Shown here: in pieces, positions 24,310 through 33,120 of the stretch | Layout: every line of letters begins with the position of its first letter | How positions within the stretch are numbered: position 1 is the stretch's first letter | Assembly (NCBI GenBank): GCA_947624215.1 | Contig: CANQJJ010000012.1 | Span: 1 to 41,087 of the forward strand | Reading direction: 5' to 3' | DNA length: 41,087 nt | Origin: an uncultured Clostridia bacterium | GTDB taxonomy: Bacteria; Bacillota; Clostridia; Christensenellales; Borkfalkiaceae | Notes under the pieces: generated by a model | Database searches by the model: none | What the model saw: only the letters and a program-made list of their open reading frames with translations | What the model was told of the DNA's origin: nothing | Translations under genes and position numbers: made by a program

Positions 24310-24895
24310 TCGTTTCTATCAAGCCCAATCAAAGCGTCATTCTGCCCAACCAACCCCAACCCGAGCGTCATTCTGAGCCAAACAGGAGTGGATTTCAACG
24401 AATTGCTCATCCGCGAAGAATCTTGTAACGCCCAAGCCCGTGTGAGCGCCCCCTTGCCTTCCCTTTTGGGGAAGGTGCCCCGTAAGGGGCGGATGAGGGC
24501 GGATGAGGCCTCATCAGTCTCGCCTTGCTCGACAGCTTCCCCATAGGGGAAGCCGAGAAACCCTTTCCCCCCTCGCAAGGGCCTCGGGGTACTTTCCCTT
24601 ACAGGGACAGCAAGAGGGGCGCGCGCTTACCACGACATGGACTTCGTTTGAGGGGTTAAGGCATTCTAATAACGTCATGTTGAGCCTGTCGAAACATCAC
24701 CTTATTATTAAGACTAAGGTGACCCTTCGACACAGCTACTTCGCCTTTGGCTCGTGTCGCGCTTAGAATACCAATAGAAGCCTCGCGCGGTCAGGGTGAC
24801 GTAATAGAACGCTTGGTCGCATACAAAACCCTTTCCCCCCTCGCAAGGGCCTCGGGGTACTTTCCCTTACAGGGACAGCAAGAGGATGGCGGCTT
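24310..24895. repeat. interspersed repeat mosaic
   Basis: R2 copies (near 24335, 24368), CCGCGAAGAATCTTG (24412), R8 (24450-24500), R1 twice (24550-24612 and 24830-24882), and an R4 palindrome (about 24672-24807) interrupted by the 54-bp element. No gene is supported. Confidence 0.85.
24737..24790. repeat. 54-bp TACTTCGC element inserted in an R4 palindrome
   Basis: Flanks CGACACAGC and TCAGGGTGACGTAATA are contiguous in the uninterrupted R4 copy at 26797-26875, giving a matched empty site. Confidence 0.85.
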
Positions 24896-24916
24896 CTATC
24901 AATATTCCCAAAACAA

Positions 24917-24962
24917 TGAAAAAGCGGAGGCGTGTCTGCGGACATGCCCCCGTCGTTTTTTG
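24917..24962 (-). terminator. bidirectional terminator after the glycosyltransferase gene
   Basis: GCGGAGGCGTGTC and GACATGCCCCCGT pair (with mismatches) around TGCG. T-runs are present on both strands; on the minus strand it lies just after the glycosyltransferase stop. It contains a GCGGACATG variant of the dispersed motif. Confidence 0.7.
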
Positions 24963-24969
24963 TCTTGCC

Positions 24970-26250
24970 TTATTTTAAGTTCTTATATTCGAGCCGTTCG
25001 GTCGGCTTCCAATCGTCGGTCTTGTCGTGCCGCACCCGCCACCAGCTCTTCACGTAGATCGGGAAATATTCGAGCATGTAGAAGGGGTTGTAAAAGAGCA
25101 TGGCGAGGCGTTCTCCCGCGCCGAGCGGCCGGAACATCTCTTGGCACGAGAACATTGCAAGCACGCCGTAAGCGAAGAGCAGGACGTACATCACAATGAA
25201 GGGAAGCGCCACGAATCCCGCAAAGGCCGTTGTCCAGAGCGGGTCGCCCGAGAGGAGGTAGTAGATCGTGAGCGCGACGCCCGCGACCATGGTGACCGCC
25301 GTCGTCACCGAGAAGAGGATGGGCGGGAAGAGGCCGAAGAAGTATTCCCGCTCCCCCGCCGTGTATTTGCCCCGCTCGCGCGCCTGCTTTTTGATCCTGT
25401 CGCGGTATTTTTTGTCGCACTGCTTGTACCCCGTGAGCCACCTGAGCCGACGCGTGAAGTTCTCGCCGTGTTCGAGCGCCTCCTCCGTGTAGAGAATGGC
25501 GAAGGGGCAGAACATCGAGCGGTAGCCGCGCAGAAGCGAGTCGAGTTTGAGCTCGTAGTCCTCGGTGAGGGTGCGGTAAGGCCAGCCGCCGAGGTCTTCG
25601 ATGATGCGGCGACGGATCATCATGCCCTGCCCGCACATGTTGAGCGGAATGGCGCGCTCCATGCGGTATGTGTTGCCGAGATCGTCGATCATGGGCCATG
25701 TGAGCGCCGAGCAGTTGGAGAAAATGCTGCGGTTCTCCTTCCCCCCGAGGAAATTTTTGGCATATTTGCGCGCGAGGAAGATGTCGTAATCCGTCTCGAG
25801 CGCGTTGTTGAGTTCCTTCACAAAGGCGGGGTCGAGCACGGCGTCGGCGTCGACGATCACGAAGGCTTCGTAGCGCGCCATCTGCTCTTTTTTGAGAGCT
25901 TTGAAGAAGCCGTCGAGCGCGTCGCCCTTGCAAGTTTGTTGGCTGACGACGTAAACGGAGGCACCCATGTCCGAGGCGATGGCGATCGTAGGGTCGTTTT
26001 CCTCCTTGACGATGACGAAGACGTCGAAGAAATTTTCGTCGTAATCCTGCTTTTTGATGGAGGCAAAGAGGTCGCCGATGATCTTGCTCTCGTTGCGTGC
26101 GGGGACGACGAGTGCGATGCGGCGCTTGGCTGAAGCGGTGTAGCGGACGGGTTTTTTGAAGGCAAAGCGGAAGCCGAAGAGCTTGGGAAGATAGAGGATG
26201 AGCGCGAGCCCCGAGAGGGCAAAATAAAACAAACGGATCCACCAGATCAT
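24970..26250 (-). CDS. family 2 glycosyltransferase, membrane-bound
   Basis: A 426-residue GT2 enzyme. An N-terminal helix (about 4-25) is followed by the GT-A domain (about 44-270) with VVPARNES, DADAV (134-138, nucleotide-sugar/metal binding), TED (229-231, catalytic base) and RRLRW (267-271, the Q/RxxRW motif of processive synthases). Two to three C-terminal helices lie at about 305-375. The pattern resembles N-acetylglucosaminyltransferase/cellulose-synthase-like enzymes making an extracellular or wall polysaccharide; the product is unknown. AAAGGAGG lies 7 nt before the ATG, and a perfect-consensus promoter at 26280-26308 suggests strong expression. It is a single-gene unit. Confidence 0.87.
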   Translation of the reverse strand: MIWWIRLFYFALSGLALILYLPKLFGFRFAFKKPVRYTASAKRRIALVVPARNESKIIGDLFASIKKQDYDENFFDVFVIVKEENDPTIAIASDMGASVYVVSQQTCKGDALDGFFKALKKEQMARYEAFVIVDADAVLDPAFVKELNNALETDYDIFLARKYAKNFLGGKENRSIFSNCSALTWPMIDDLGNTYRMERAIPLNMCGQGMMIRRRIIEDLGGWPYRTLTEDYELKLDSLLRGYRSMFCPFAILYTEEALEHGENFTRRLRWLTGYKQCDKKYRDRIKKQARERGKYTAGEREYFFGLFPPILFSVTTAVTMVAGVALTIYYLLSGDPLWTTAFAGFVALPFIVMYVLLFAYGVLAMFSCQEMFRPLGAGERLAMLFYNPFYMLEYFPIYVKSWWRVRHDKTDDWKPTERLEYKNLK

Positions 26251-26279
26251 GCCGCCACCTCCTTTTTCTATCGATATAG

Positions 26280-26308
26280 ATTATAGCGGCGGCGGGAGGG
26301 GATGTCAA
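26280..26308 (-). promoter_or_regulatory. consensus sigma-A promoter of the glycosyltransferase
   Basis: Minus strand: -35 TTGACA (26303-26308), 17-bp spacer, -10 TATAAT (26280-26285). Confidence 0.92.
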
Positions 26309-26472
26309 CCGTTTTGTCATACTTTTTCATGACAAAAAAATTTTTATTAACCGCTTTACAATTTTTGGGAAAAATGCGACCCTTGGCGGGCCTGTAAGGG
26401 GAGGCCACTCAAAGCGTGCCCCCTCCATGGGAGGGGGTAGGGGGGGGGTGGCGACGGGGCTGGTGCAGAGTT

Positions 26473-26606
26473 CCTCATTCCGAACCCCGTAAGGGGTGAG
26501 TGAATCTTGAGCGACCAAGTTTTATGAAAACATCAGCATTGGCTGATGAGAAACGATTGTGCCCGGTCGCTCAAGATACGCTCGGGCTTACGCCCTCGGT
26601 ATGAGG
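26473..26606. repeat. R5 fold-back repeat, copy 3
   Basis: Arms carry internal hairpins ACCCCGTAAGGGGT and GGGCTTACGCCC, different from copies 1-2; central hairpin CATCAGCATTGGCTGATG at 26531-26548. Confidence 0.85.
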
Positions 26607-26796
26607 GTCCGACTTCGTTTGAGGGGATACACTCGCGCGGTAAGGGCGCCGCGCTCGGTATGACGCGTTTCCCACCACGACCGAGCTCAACCCGAGCGTC
26701 ATTCTGAGCCGAAAGGGTTTGCATGAGAGCGAACTGCTTATCCGCGAAGGAATCTTGTTACGACCAAGCCCGTGTGAGCGAAACAGGTATTCTAAA

Positions 26797-26875
26797 TAAC
26801 GTCACCCTGAACGTAGTTGAAGGGTCGCAGTTTTATAATAAGGTGACCCTTCGACACAGCTCAGGGTGACGTAAT
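26797..26875. repeat. R4 fold-back palindrome, copy 3 (empty-site reference)
   Basis: Uninterrupted copy whose right arm CGACACAGCTCAGGGTGACG matches the flanks of the insertion at 24737-24790. Confidence 0.85.
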
Positions 26876-27041
26876 ATAGTGCATGGTCTGTTTATCAAAC
26901 AGTCGGACTTCGTTCTTCGGGATCCTTCGGGGACAGCCGTCACGGACTTCGTATCGTCATGACGGCTCAGGATGACGCGCTTACCACAATACGAACATTG
27001 TTTGAGGGTACCATGTCTGCGGCGGGGCTTCACAAAAGCGA

Positions 27042-27231
27042 CACCCCCTCCTTGGGGAGGGGGATATGGGGGTGGGGACTATTTTGCCCAGCCTCATAAA
27101 GAAAGACAGGGATATTGATCGGCTTTCATTCGGCTTTATAAAAAATCATAAGGCCTTGTAAAAGCGGAAGAAACAGTTGTGATCCCCACCTCAGTCACGA
27201 TGTGACAGCTCCTCCCCGAGGAGGAGCTTTT
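27042..27231. repeat. R6, MITE-like repeat, copy 2
   Basis: The longest copy (about 190 bp). Same ends as copy 1, with extra sequence in the middle. Confidence 0.8.
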
Positions 27232-27363
27232 CGTCGGACTTCGTATGAGGGGATACACTCAAAGGGCGTTGCCCTTTTCGGTATGACAGCGTACCACACC
27301 ACAGGCCCGTGTGAGCGACCTCTCGTCACCTCTGCAAGGGGGCGGGCGCTTTGTGCGGGTTCC

Positions 27364-28734
27364 TCAAAAACTGCATTTTTCGTGCAGGAAGGCGATGACT
27401 TCGTCGGGGGTGAGGCGGTGCTGCTCCATGGTATCGCGGTCGCGCACGGTCACCGTGCCGTTCTCCAAAGTGTCAAAATCCACCGTCAGACAGTAGGGCG
27501 TGCCGATCTCATCCTGCCGCCGGTAGCGCTTGCCGATCGAGCCCGCCTCGTCGTAAATGACGGAAAAATGTTTTTTGAGCTTTGCCCAGAGCTCCCGTGC
27601 CTGCGGGGCGAGGTTCTTTTGCAGGGGCAACACGGCCGCCTTGTACGCCGCGATCGCAGGGTGGAAGTGTAAGACGTTGCGCACCTCGCCGTTTTCCAGC
27701 GTCTCCTCGTCGTAGGCCTCCGAGAGCACCGCGAGCATGAGCCTGTCCGCCCCGATCGAATACTCGATGACATAGGGGATGTACCGCTCGCCGTTCACGG
27801 GGTCCACATATTGGAGCGACTTGCCCGAGTACTCCTGGTGGCGGGTAAGGTCGTAATCCGTGCGGTTGTGGATGCCGTTGAGCTCCTGCCAGCCCATGGG
27901 GTAGAGATATTGGATGTCACAGGCCTCCTTCGCATAGTGGGCGAGCTTGTCGTGGTCATGGAAACGAAGGTGCTCGGGCTTGAAACCGAGGTCGATGAGG
28001 AAGTCGTAGGCGCGCTTTTTGAACTCTTGGTAATACGCCTCGTCCGTGCCCTCCTTGCAAAACCATTGGTGCTCCATCTGCTCAAACTCGATGGTGCGGA
28101 AGATGAAGTTGCCGGGCGTGATCTCATTGCGGAAGGCCTTGCCGATCTGCGCGATGCCGAAGGGGACCTTGGCACGGGTGGTGCGCTGAACGTTCAGAAA
28201 GTTTACAAATTCCCCCTGAGCCGTCTCGGGGCGGAGGTAGATCTTGTTCTGGCTCTCGTCGGTGACGCCGCGCGAAGTCTCGAACATGAGGTTGAACGTG
28301 CGGATGGGGGTCCAGTCGAACCCGCCGCAGTTGGGGCAGTGCACTTTGTGCTCTTGGATGTATTTTTCCATCTCCTCATTGGACATGGTATCGGGATTTA
28401 CCGTCCCCTTGCTGTGCGTCTCGATGAGATTGTCGGCGCGGTGGCGGGTCTTGCACTGCTTGCAATCCATCTTGGGGTCGGAGAACGACGTGGTGTGGCC
28501 GCTCGCCTCCCACACGCGGGAATTCATGAGGATGGCGGCGTCTACGCCGAAGGAGTTGTCGCTCTCGGTGACGAAGCGCTTCCACCAAGCGCGCTTGATA
28601 TTGTTTTTGATCTCGACGCCGACGGGGCCGTAGTCCCAGGTATTGCCCATGCCGCCGTAGATCTCGCTGCCGGGGAAGATGATGCCGCGCGCCTTGGAGA
28701 GTGCGACGAGCTTATCCATAGTCACATTTGCCAT
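27364..28734 (-). CDS. glyS: glycyl-tRNA synthetase (single-chain alpha2 type)
   Basis: A 456-residue class II synthetase charging tRNA-Gly, the dimeric GlyQS type of Bacillus/Thermus rather than the alpha2beta2 enzyme. Visible: N-terminal KARGIIFPGSEIYGGMGNTWDYGP segment, a zinc-binding insertion with CKQC and CPNC, motif 2 with FRNEITP, motif 3 with GADRLML, and an anticodon-binding domain at the C-terminus. AGAGG lies 8 nt before the ATG. The leader is only about 20-30 nt, so no T-box is present. The coding sequence contains one TACCATGTC motif (TMSN, near 28381-28390). Confidence 0.95.
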   Translation of the reverse strand: MANVTMDKLVALSKARGIIFPGSEIYGGMGNTWDYGPVGVEIKNNIKRAWWKRFVTESDNSFGVDAAILMNSRVWEASGHTTSFSDPKMDCKQCKTRHRADNLIETHSKGTVNPDTMSNEEMEKYIQEHKVHCPNCGGFDWTPIRTFNLMFETSRGVTDESQNKIYLRPETAQGEFVNFLNVQRTTRAKVPFGIAQIGKAFRNEITPGNFIFRTIEFEQMEHQWFCKEGTDEAYYQEFKKRAYDFLIDLGFKPEHLRFHDHDKLAHYAKEACDIQYLYPMGWQELNGIHNRTDYDLTRHQEYSGKSLQYVDPVNGERYIPYVIEYSIGADRLMLAVLSEAYDEETLENGEVRNVLHFHPAIAAYKAAVLPLQKNLAPQARELWAKLKKHFSVIYDEAGSIGKRYRRQDEIGTPYCLTVDFDTLENGTVTVRDRDTMEQHRLTPDEVIAFLHEKCSF

Positions 28735-28765
28735 GATGAAACCTCTTTGATGATTATTCTCAAAT

Positions 28766-28795
28766 ATTATAGCAAGAGAGGGGGTGTGCGGTCAA
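28766..28795 (-). promoter_or_regulatory. sigma-A promoter of glyS
   Basis: Minus strand: -35 TTGACC (28790-28795), 18-bp spacer, -10 TATAAT (28766-28771). Confidence 0.8.
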
Positions 28796-28950
28796 GCGTT
28801 TGGAGGGAAAAAAGTTAGAGCATCATTTCGACCGACCGAGCCCAATCAAGGCGTCATTCTGAGCCGATAGAGCATGAATGAGAGCGAACTGCCCATCCGC
28901 GAAGAATCTTGCTACGACCAAGTGTTGTGTGAGCGAAACAGGTATTCTAA

Positions 28951-29033
28951 ATTACGTCACCCTGAACGTAGTTGAAGGGTCACCTTAGTCTTAATAATGC
29001 GGTGACCCTTCGACCTTGCTCAGGGTGACGTAT
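28951..29033. repeat. R4 fold-back palindrome, copy 4
   Basis: The most symmetric copy: ATTACGTCACCCTGA / TCAGGGTGACGTATT ends and GAAGGGTCACC / GGTGACCCTTC inner arms. Confidence 0.88.
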
Positions 29034-29409
29034 TAGAACGCTTGGTCTGTTTATCAAGCAGTCGGACTTCGTTCTTCGGGATCCTTCGGGGACAGCCGCG
29101 TAGGACTTCGTATCGCCATTCCGCCTCAGGATGACGCGCTTACCACCACGCGGACTTCGTTTGAGCGACCCTCGGCGACCAAGCCCAACCCGAGCGTCAT
29201 TCTGCCCGACCGAGGCTTCTGATTGTGCTACTAAGGTCGACACGAGCGCATAGCGCGAAGTAGCCGAAAAAGAAAGAATGAGAGCGAACTGCCCATCCGC
29301 GAAGAATCTTGCTACGACCAAGTGTTGTGTGAGCGAAACAGGTATTCTAAATTACGTCACCCTGAACGTAGTTGAAGGGTCACCTTAGTCTTAATAATGC
29401 GGTGATGCT

Positions 29410-29463
29410 TACTTCGCCTACGGCTCGTGTCGCGCTTGGAATACCAATAGAAGCCTCGCGCGG
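29410..29463. repeat. 54-bp TACTTCGC element inserted in an R4 palindrome
   Basis: Left flank GCGGTGATGCT and right flank TCGACATGGCTCAGGG restore an R4 arm when the element is removed. The insertion point differs from the other two copies. Confidence 0.8.
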
Positions 29464-29907
29464 TCGACATGGCTCAGGGTGACGTGATCATAGCACATGG
29501 TCTGTTTATCAAGCAGTCGGACTTCGTTCTTCGGGATCCTTCGGGGACAGCCGCGTCGGACTTCGTATCATCATTACGGCTCAGGATGACGCGCTTACCA
29601 CCACGCGGACTGCATACGAAACCCTTTCCCCCCTCGCAAGGGCCTCGGGGTACTTTCCCTTACAGGGACAGCAAGGGGGTGCGCGCTTACCACCACTGCG
29701 GACTGCATACGAAACCCTTTCGGCGCACAAGGACAGTGCGCCACTTTCCCTTACAGGGACAGCAAGGGGGGCGTCGCTTACCACCACGATATTGCGGTGA
29801 TGTTTCGACGGGGCTCAACATGACGTAATAGAGCGCTTGGTCTCTTTCCCACCGCCGCCTCGGTATGGCGCGCTTCCCACCACTGCGGGAGTTTGGAGGC
29901 AAAGTTT

Positions 29908-29937
29908 AGGTTGCGCGGGGTGCAACCTTTTTTATTT
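29908..29937 (+). terminator. terminator-like hairpin upstream of the second lipoprotein promoter
   Basis: AGGTTGC / GCAACCT around a 7-nt loop, followed by TTTTTTATTTT. No plus-strand gene lies close upstream, so it may insulate the promoter at 29942 from read-through. Confidence 0.7.
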
Positions 29938-29941
29938 TCGG

Positions 29942-29970
29942 TTGACAAGCGCACGTTCGTGTATTATAAT
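29942..29970 (+). promoter_or_regulatory. consensus sigma-A promoter of the Cys-repeat lipoprotein
   Basis: -35 TTGACA (29942-29947), 17-bp spacer, -10 TATAAT (29965-29970). Confidence 0.92.
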
Positions 29971-30000
29971 AAAAATGAAAAATGCGCAAGGAGTTTTTAT

Positions 30001-32520
30001 ATGAGAAAATACATCGCACTTCTCATCTCACTCTTTTGTCTGCTCATCGGAGCGGGTCTTGTTTCGGCATGCGACAAAACTTGTTACCATGATAGAGCAA
30101 AGGTGACTATTACGGCAACGTGTACCCGAGCGGGTGTGCGCCGTACAGAGTGTCCCGACTGCGGACGGGTGACTGAGGAGCCCATCGAGGCGCTCGGGCA
30201 TGACTATGTCACGAAAACGGTCGCGCCCACCTGTACCACACCCGGCACGACCACGAAAACTTGCACCGTTTGCGGCGAATCGACCACGGAAAATCTTCCC
30301 GCGACGGGACATCAGTATGTTGTAGAATCCGAGCAGCCTGCCACCTGTACGGTGGCGGGACTGAAAACATCGCGTTGTTCTTTTTGTGGGGACGAAAAGA
30401 CGGAAACTCTTCCCGCGGGGCATCAATATGTCGTTGAGACGCAATCTGCCACCTGCACGACGGCGGGCTATATCAAACGTACCTGCTCTGTTTGTGGAAA
30501 TATCGAACAGGAGACGACAGCCCCTGCCACCGGACATAATTATAGGGAGGAGGTCGTTCAGCCTACCTGCACGGCCAAGGGCTACACGAATCATATCTGT
30601 ACTGTGTGTGGCGAAACGCATGCGGATACTTATACGGACATGATCGCACATACCTACAAGGAGGAGGTCGTTCCTCCCACTTGTACGTCGCAGGGCTATA
30701 AGAAACACACTTGTACTGTCTGCGGCGACACGAAGACGGATACTTACACGGATATGATCGCACATCAATATTCGCCCGATAAGGTTGTCGATGCCACATG
30801 TACGGAAAGGGGCTACACTCTGTATGTTTGTTCGATCTGCAAGGGGACAATGAAAGATAACTGGACTGAAAAAATCGAGCATAAATGGAATCCCAAGAAT
30901 ACAGTCGAACCCACCTGCACGGAGCAGGGCTATACCGTATACGAATGCAGCATGTGTCACACGACGGAAAACCGCGATCAAAAGACGGCTTTGGGACACA
31001 TTCCCTCGCTCATTCCCGAGAAAATCGAACCCACCTGCACAGAAAACGGCGGGGAGGGAGGCAAGGAATGCTCGCGTTGCCATGAGATCGTAGAGGAGCG
31101 CACACCCATTCCCGCGCTCGGGCATGACTATGGTCAACATGGGCTTACCTGCTCGCGCTGTGAGACCGTCATCGGCGGCAAACAGGAGACGGAGGCTCTT
31201 TTCAAGGATGCACCTACCGTGAAACCGGCCGAAATGACCGCTGTACCGGATGTTGTCTCCGCGCAAGAGGGAGATTACGTCGTGTTTGATTTGAGCGACC
31301 TGCCCAACGAATTCGGCAAGACCATTACCCTCGCGACAAAATATACCCGTATTGTTGGCAGGTCTAACATGACCTATCACAACGTCACATTCCAGGTGGA
31401 CCAATCGCTCTCGACCTGCTTTATCTACTTCTGCGACGTTTTGGTACGCAACACCAATTCTAAGCCCGTTCTCATGAGCACATCGGTGAACACCGTTTAT
31501 CTCTGTTCGGGCGGTACAGCCAATAACTTCTATTCGGAGACAGGTAGCGTTGTCTCTATCCCCAAGGGTACGCTCAACATTGTCGGCACGGCAGACCTTA
31601 CTTTGACAAGCGAGAAGGTCACGGGCACCGATACGGAGGTCTCAGCGACGATCGAGGCATCCACGGTCTCTTTCTACCTCTATGCCGGGTCGAATGTCAC
31701 CATAAAGGGCGGAAACGGCTCTTATGAAGGGGAAGGCGGCACGAGCTACAACGTTGATGAATACGATAAAGATTATCAGTATAATGGCGGAGGCGGCGGG
31801 AACGGACAGCGGGGCGGCGACGGCGTCAAGGCTCAGTCGGTTTTCATCTATATGACGGGCGCCATCACCATCACGGGCGGCAACGGCAGAAATGGCGGAA
31901 ACGGCGGCAACGGAAAGGGCTCTAATTTAGAGGGCAATGCTGTAGCCGGTCACGGCGGAGGCGGTGGCCGGGGCGGCAACGGAGGCAATGCCATTACCTG
32001 CAACGACTGTGGTATTCATTTTATTCGCACGGGTAGCGCGCTCACCTTGACAGGTGGCAATGGCGGAAACGGCGGAGACGGCGGCCGCGGCGGGAATCCC
32101 TATGTGGGTAATGCAAGAGATGATGCCGGCAACGGGGGCCGGGGTGGTGACGGTGGTAATGCCGGCTACTGTATCGAGCTCTCGGGGCAAGGCAGCGTTC
32201 CCACGCTCTCGAAGGCCGTTTATTTCCAAGGCGGTACAGGTGGCAACGGAGGAAAAGGCGGCAACGGCGGAAATGGTGCAGGGACAGTTGTGTTTGATCA
32301 TTCTTTGAATGGCTCCGGCGGAGCCGGCGGTAAAGGCGGAGATTCCTATCTCACCAAGAATTGCTCCAGCTGTACCAATGCTTCCACTACGAAAGGGAAA
32401 GGCGGCGGCAGTGGTAGCGGCGGTTCCAAGGGCTCCGGCGGTGTGGATGAGCTTGATGGAAGGCATGCCTATTCCGGCGGCAAAGGTGGGGAAGGCACTA
32501 CTGGTGAGGACCACTCATAA
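30001..32520 (+). CDS. lipoprotein with nine Cys-pair repeats and a glycine-rich tail
   Basis: An 839-residue predicted surface lipoprotein. Signal peptide with lipobox LVSAC (acylated Cys24). Residues about 30-390 hold nine repeats of roughly 35-45 residues of the form (A/P)TCT..G......C..C(G/K/H)......GH.Y, each with three Cys, a pattern known from clostridial surface proteins. A non-repetitive domain (about 390-570) follows. The C-terminal ~260 residues are glycine/asparagine-rich (GGNGGNGG-type runs, reminiscent of PGRS proteins) with spaced beta-like strands (VFIYMTGAITITGG), suggesting a parallel-beta or glycine-helix stalk. Start at 30001 with AAGGAG 8 nt upstream; an in-frame extension to 29893 crosses the promoter. 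Function unknown; probably adhesion or envelope. Confidence 0.8.
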   Translation: MRKYIALLISLFCLLIGAGLVSACDKTCYHDRAKVTITATCTRAGVRRTECPDCGRVTEEPIEALGHDYVTKTVAPTCTTPGTTTKTCTVCGESTTENLPATGHQYVVESEQPATCTVAGLKTSRCSFCGDEKTETLPAGHQYVVETQSATCTTAGYIKRTCSVCGNIEQETTAPATGHNYREEVVQPTCTAKGYTNHICTVCGETHADTYTDMIAHTYKEEVVPPTCTSQGYKKHTCTVCGDTKTDTYTDMIAHQYSPDKVVDATCTERGYTLYVCSICKGTMKDNWTEKIEHKWNPKNTVEPTCTEQGYTVYECSMCHTTENRDQKTALGHIPSLIPEKIEPTCTENGGEGGKECSRCHEIVEERTPIPALGHDYGQHGLTCSRCETVIGGKQETEALFKDAPTVKPAEMTAVPDVVSAQEGDYVVFDLSDLPNEFGKTITLATKYTRIVGRSNMTYHNVTFQVDQSLSTCFIYFCDVLVRNTNSKPVLMSTSVNTVYLCSGGTANNFYSETGSVVSIPKGTLNIVGTADLTLTSEKVTGTDTEVSATIEASTVSFYLYAGSNVTIKGGNGSYEGEGGTSYNVDEYDKDYQYNGGGGGNGQRGGDGVKAQSVFIYMTGAITITGGNGRNGGNGGNGKGSNLEGNAVAGHGGGGGRGGNGGNAITCNDCGIHFIRTGSALTLTGGNGGNGGDGGRGGNPYVGNARDDAGNGGRGGDGGNAGYCIELSGQGSVPTLSKAVYFQGGTGGNGGKGGNGGNGAGTVVFDHSLNGSGGAGGKGGDSYLTKNCSSCTNASTTKGKGGGSGSGGSKGSGGVDELDGRHAYSGGKGGEGTTGEDHS

Positions 32521-32586
32521 CGCTTCCCATCGAAGGCCGCCCTGCGCGCTCCGCGCGAAGTAGCCGATAAAGCCCAATCGAAGCGT

Positions 32587-32738
32587 GCCCCCTCCTTGGG
32601 GAGGGGGGTAGGGGGGTGGGGACCCTATTGATCGACCTTATAAGGGTCTTATAAAAATAAAAAAGCGGAAGGAACAGTTGTATCCCCACCTCAGTCACGC
32701 TCACGCGTGACAGCTCCTCCCCGAGGAGGAGCTTTTTG
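32587..32738. repeat. R6, MITE-like repeat, copy 3
   Basis: Ends as in copies 1 and 2. The interior hairpin near the right end reads CACGCTCACGCGTGA here, against CACGATGTGA in the other copies. Confidence 0.8.
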
Positions 32739-32823
32739 TCGGACTTCGTATATGCCCCCTTATCCGCCCTGCGGGCACCTTCCCCAAGGAGGAAGGCAAG
32801 GCATCCGACTCCGTACCGCCGCC

Positions 32824-32953
32824 CCTCATTCCGAGGGCGTAAGCCCGAGTGAATCTTGAGCGACCAAGAGCAATGAAAAACATCAGCATTGGCTGATGCG
32901 CATCTATTGTGCCAATTCGCTCAGGATACGCTCGCCTACGGCTCGGTATGAGG
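32824..32953. repeat. R5 fold-back repeat, copy 4
   Basis: The left arm carries GAGGGCGTAAGCCCGAG, a third internal-hairpin variant; central hairpin at 32881-32898. Confidence 0.85.
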
Positions 32954-33085
32954 TCAACCCCCTCGCGTGGGTCTCGGGGACAGCGAGAGGGGCGGCCCAC
33001 GGTTTGTATACAACCTATCAATGAGAAACGAGAAAGGGAGGGGCGGGGCCTCTCCTTTTTCCTTCGCGGAAGAAAAGACAATCGC

Positions 33086-33114
33086 TTGATTTCTTCCCGG
33101 AAGTATGCTATAAT
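33086..33114 (+). promoter_or_regulatory. sigma-A promoter of the metallophosphoesterase, leaderless
   Basis: -35 TTGATT (33086-33091), 17-bp spacer, -10 TATAAT (33109-33114). The ATG begins 7 nt after the -10, at the expected transcription start. Confidence 0.85.
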
Positions 33115-33120
33115 CGTCGC

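Larger units (their letters stand above)
26380..27330. repeat. interspersed repeat mosaic between the glycosyltransferase and glyS
   Basis: About 0.95 kb of modules: a partial R6 end (26408-26450), R5 (26473-26606), R2 and CCGCGAAGGAATCTTG (26695-26760), R4 (26797-26875), R3 (26915-26940), the TACCATGTC motif (27008-27020) and R6 (27042-27231). No gene is supported. Confidence 0.87.
28825..29890. repeat. interspersed repeat mosaic
   Basis: R2 (28850, 29195), CCGCGAAGAATCTTGCTACG (28898, 29296), R4 (28951-29033 and an interrupted copy about 29352-29480), R3 (29076, 29527), a reverse TACTTCGC element (29208-29263) and two R1 copies (29620-29680, 29710-29765). The order of modules at 28870-29000 is repeated at 29275-29400. 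No gene is supported. Confidence 0.87.
32530..33010. repeat. interspersed repeat mosaic
   Basis: A GCGCGCTCCGCGCGAAGTAGCC fragment split by R2-type sequence, R6 (32587-32738), R8 (32760-32800) and R5 (32824-32953). No gene is supported. Confidence 0.8.

Noticed and set aside
24983-26320. 445-residue minus-strand ORF overlapping the glycosyltransferase
   Set aside because: Arg/His-rich alternative frame; the GT2 frame has all family motifs, a ribosome site and a promoter.
28735-28800. T-box riboswitch upstream of glyS
   Set aside because: The promoter lies about 30 bp from the ATG, leaving no room, and the T-box core sequence is absent.
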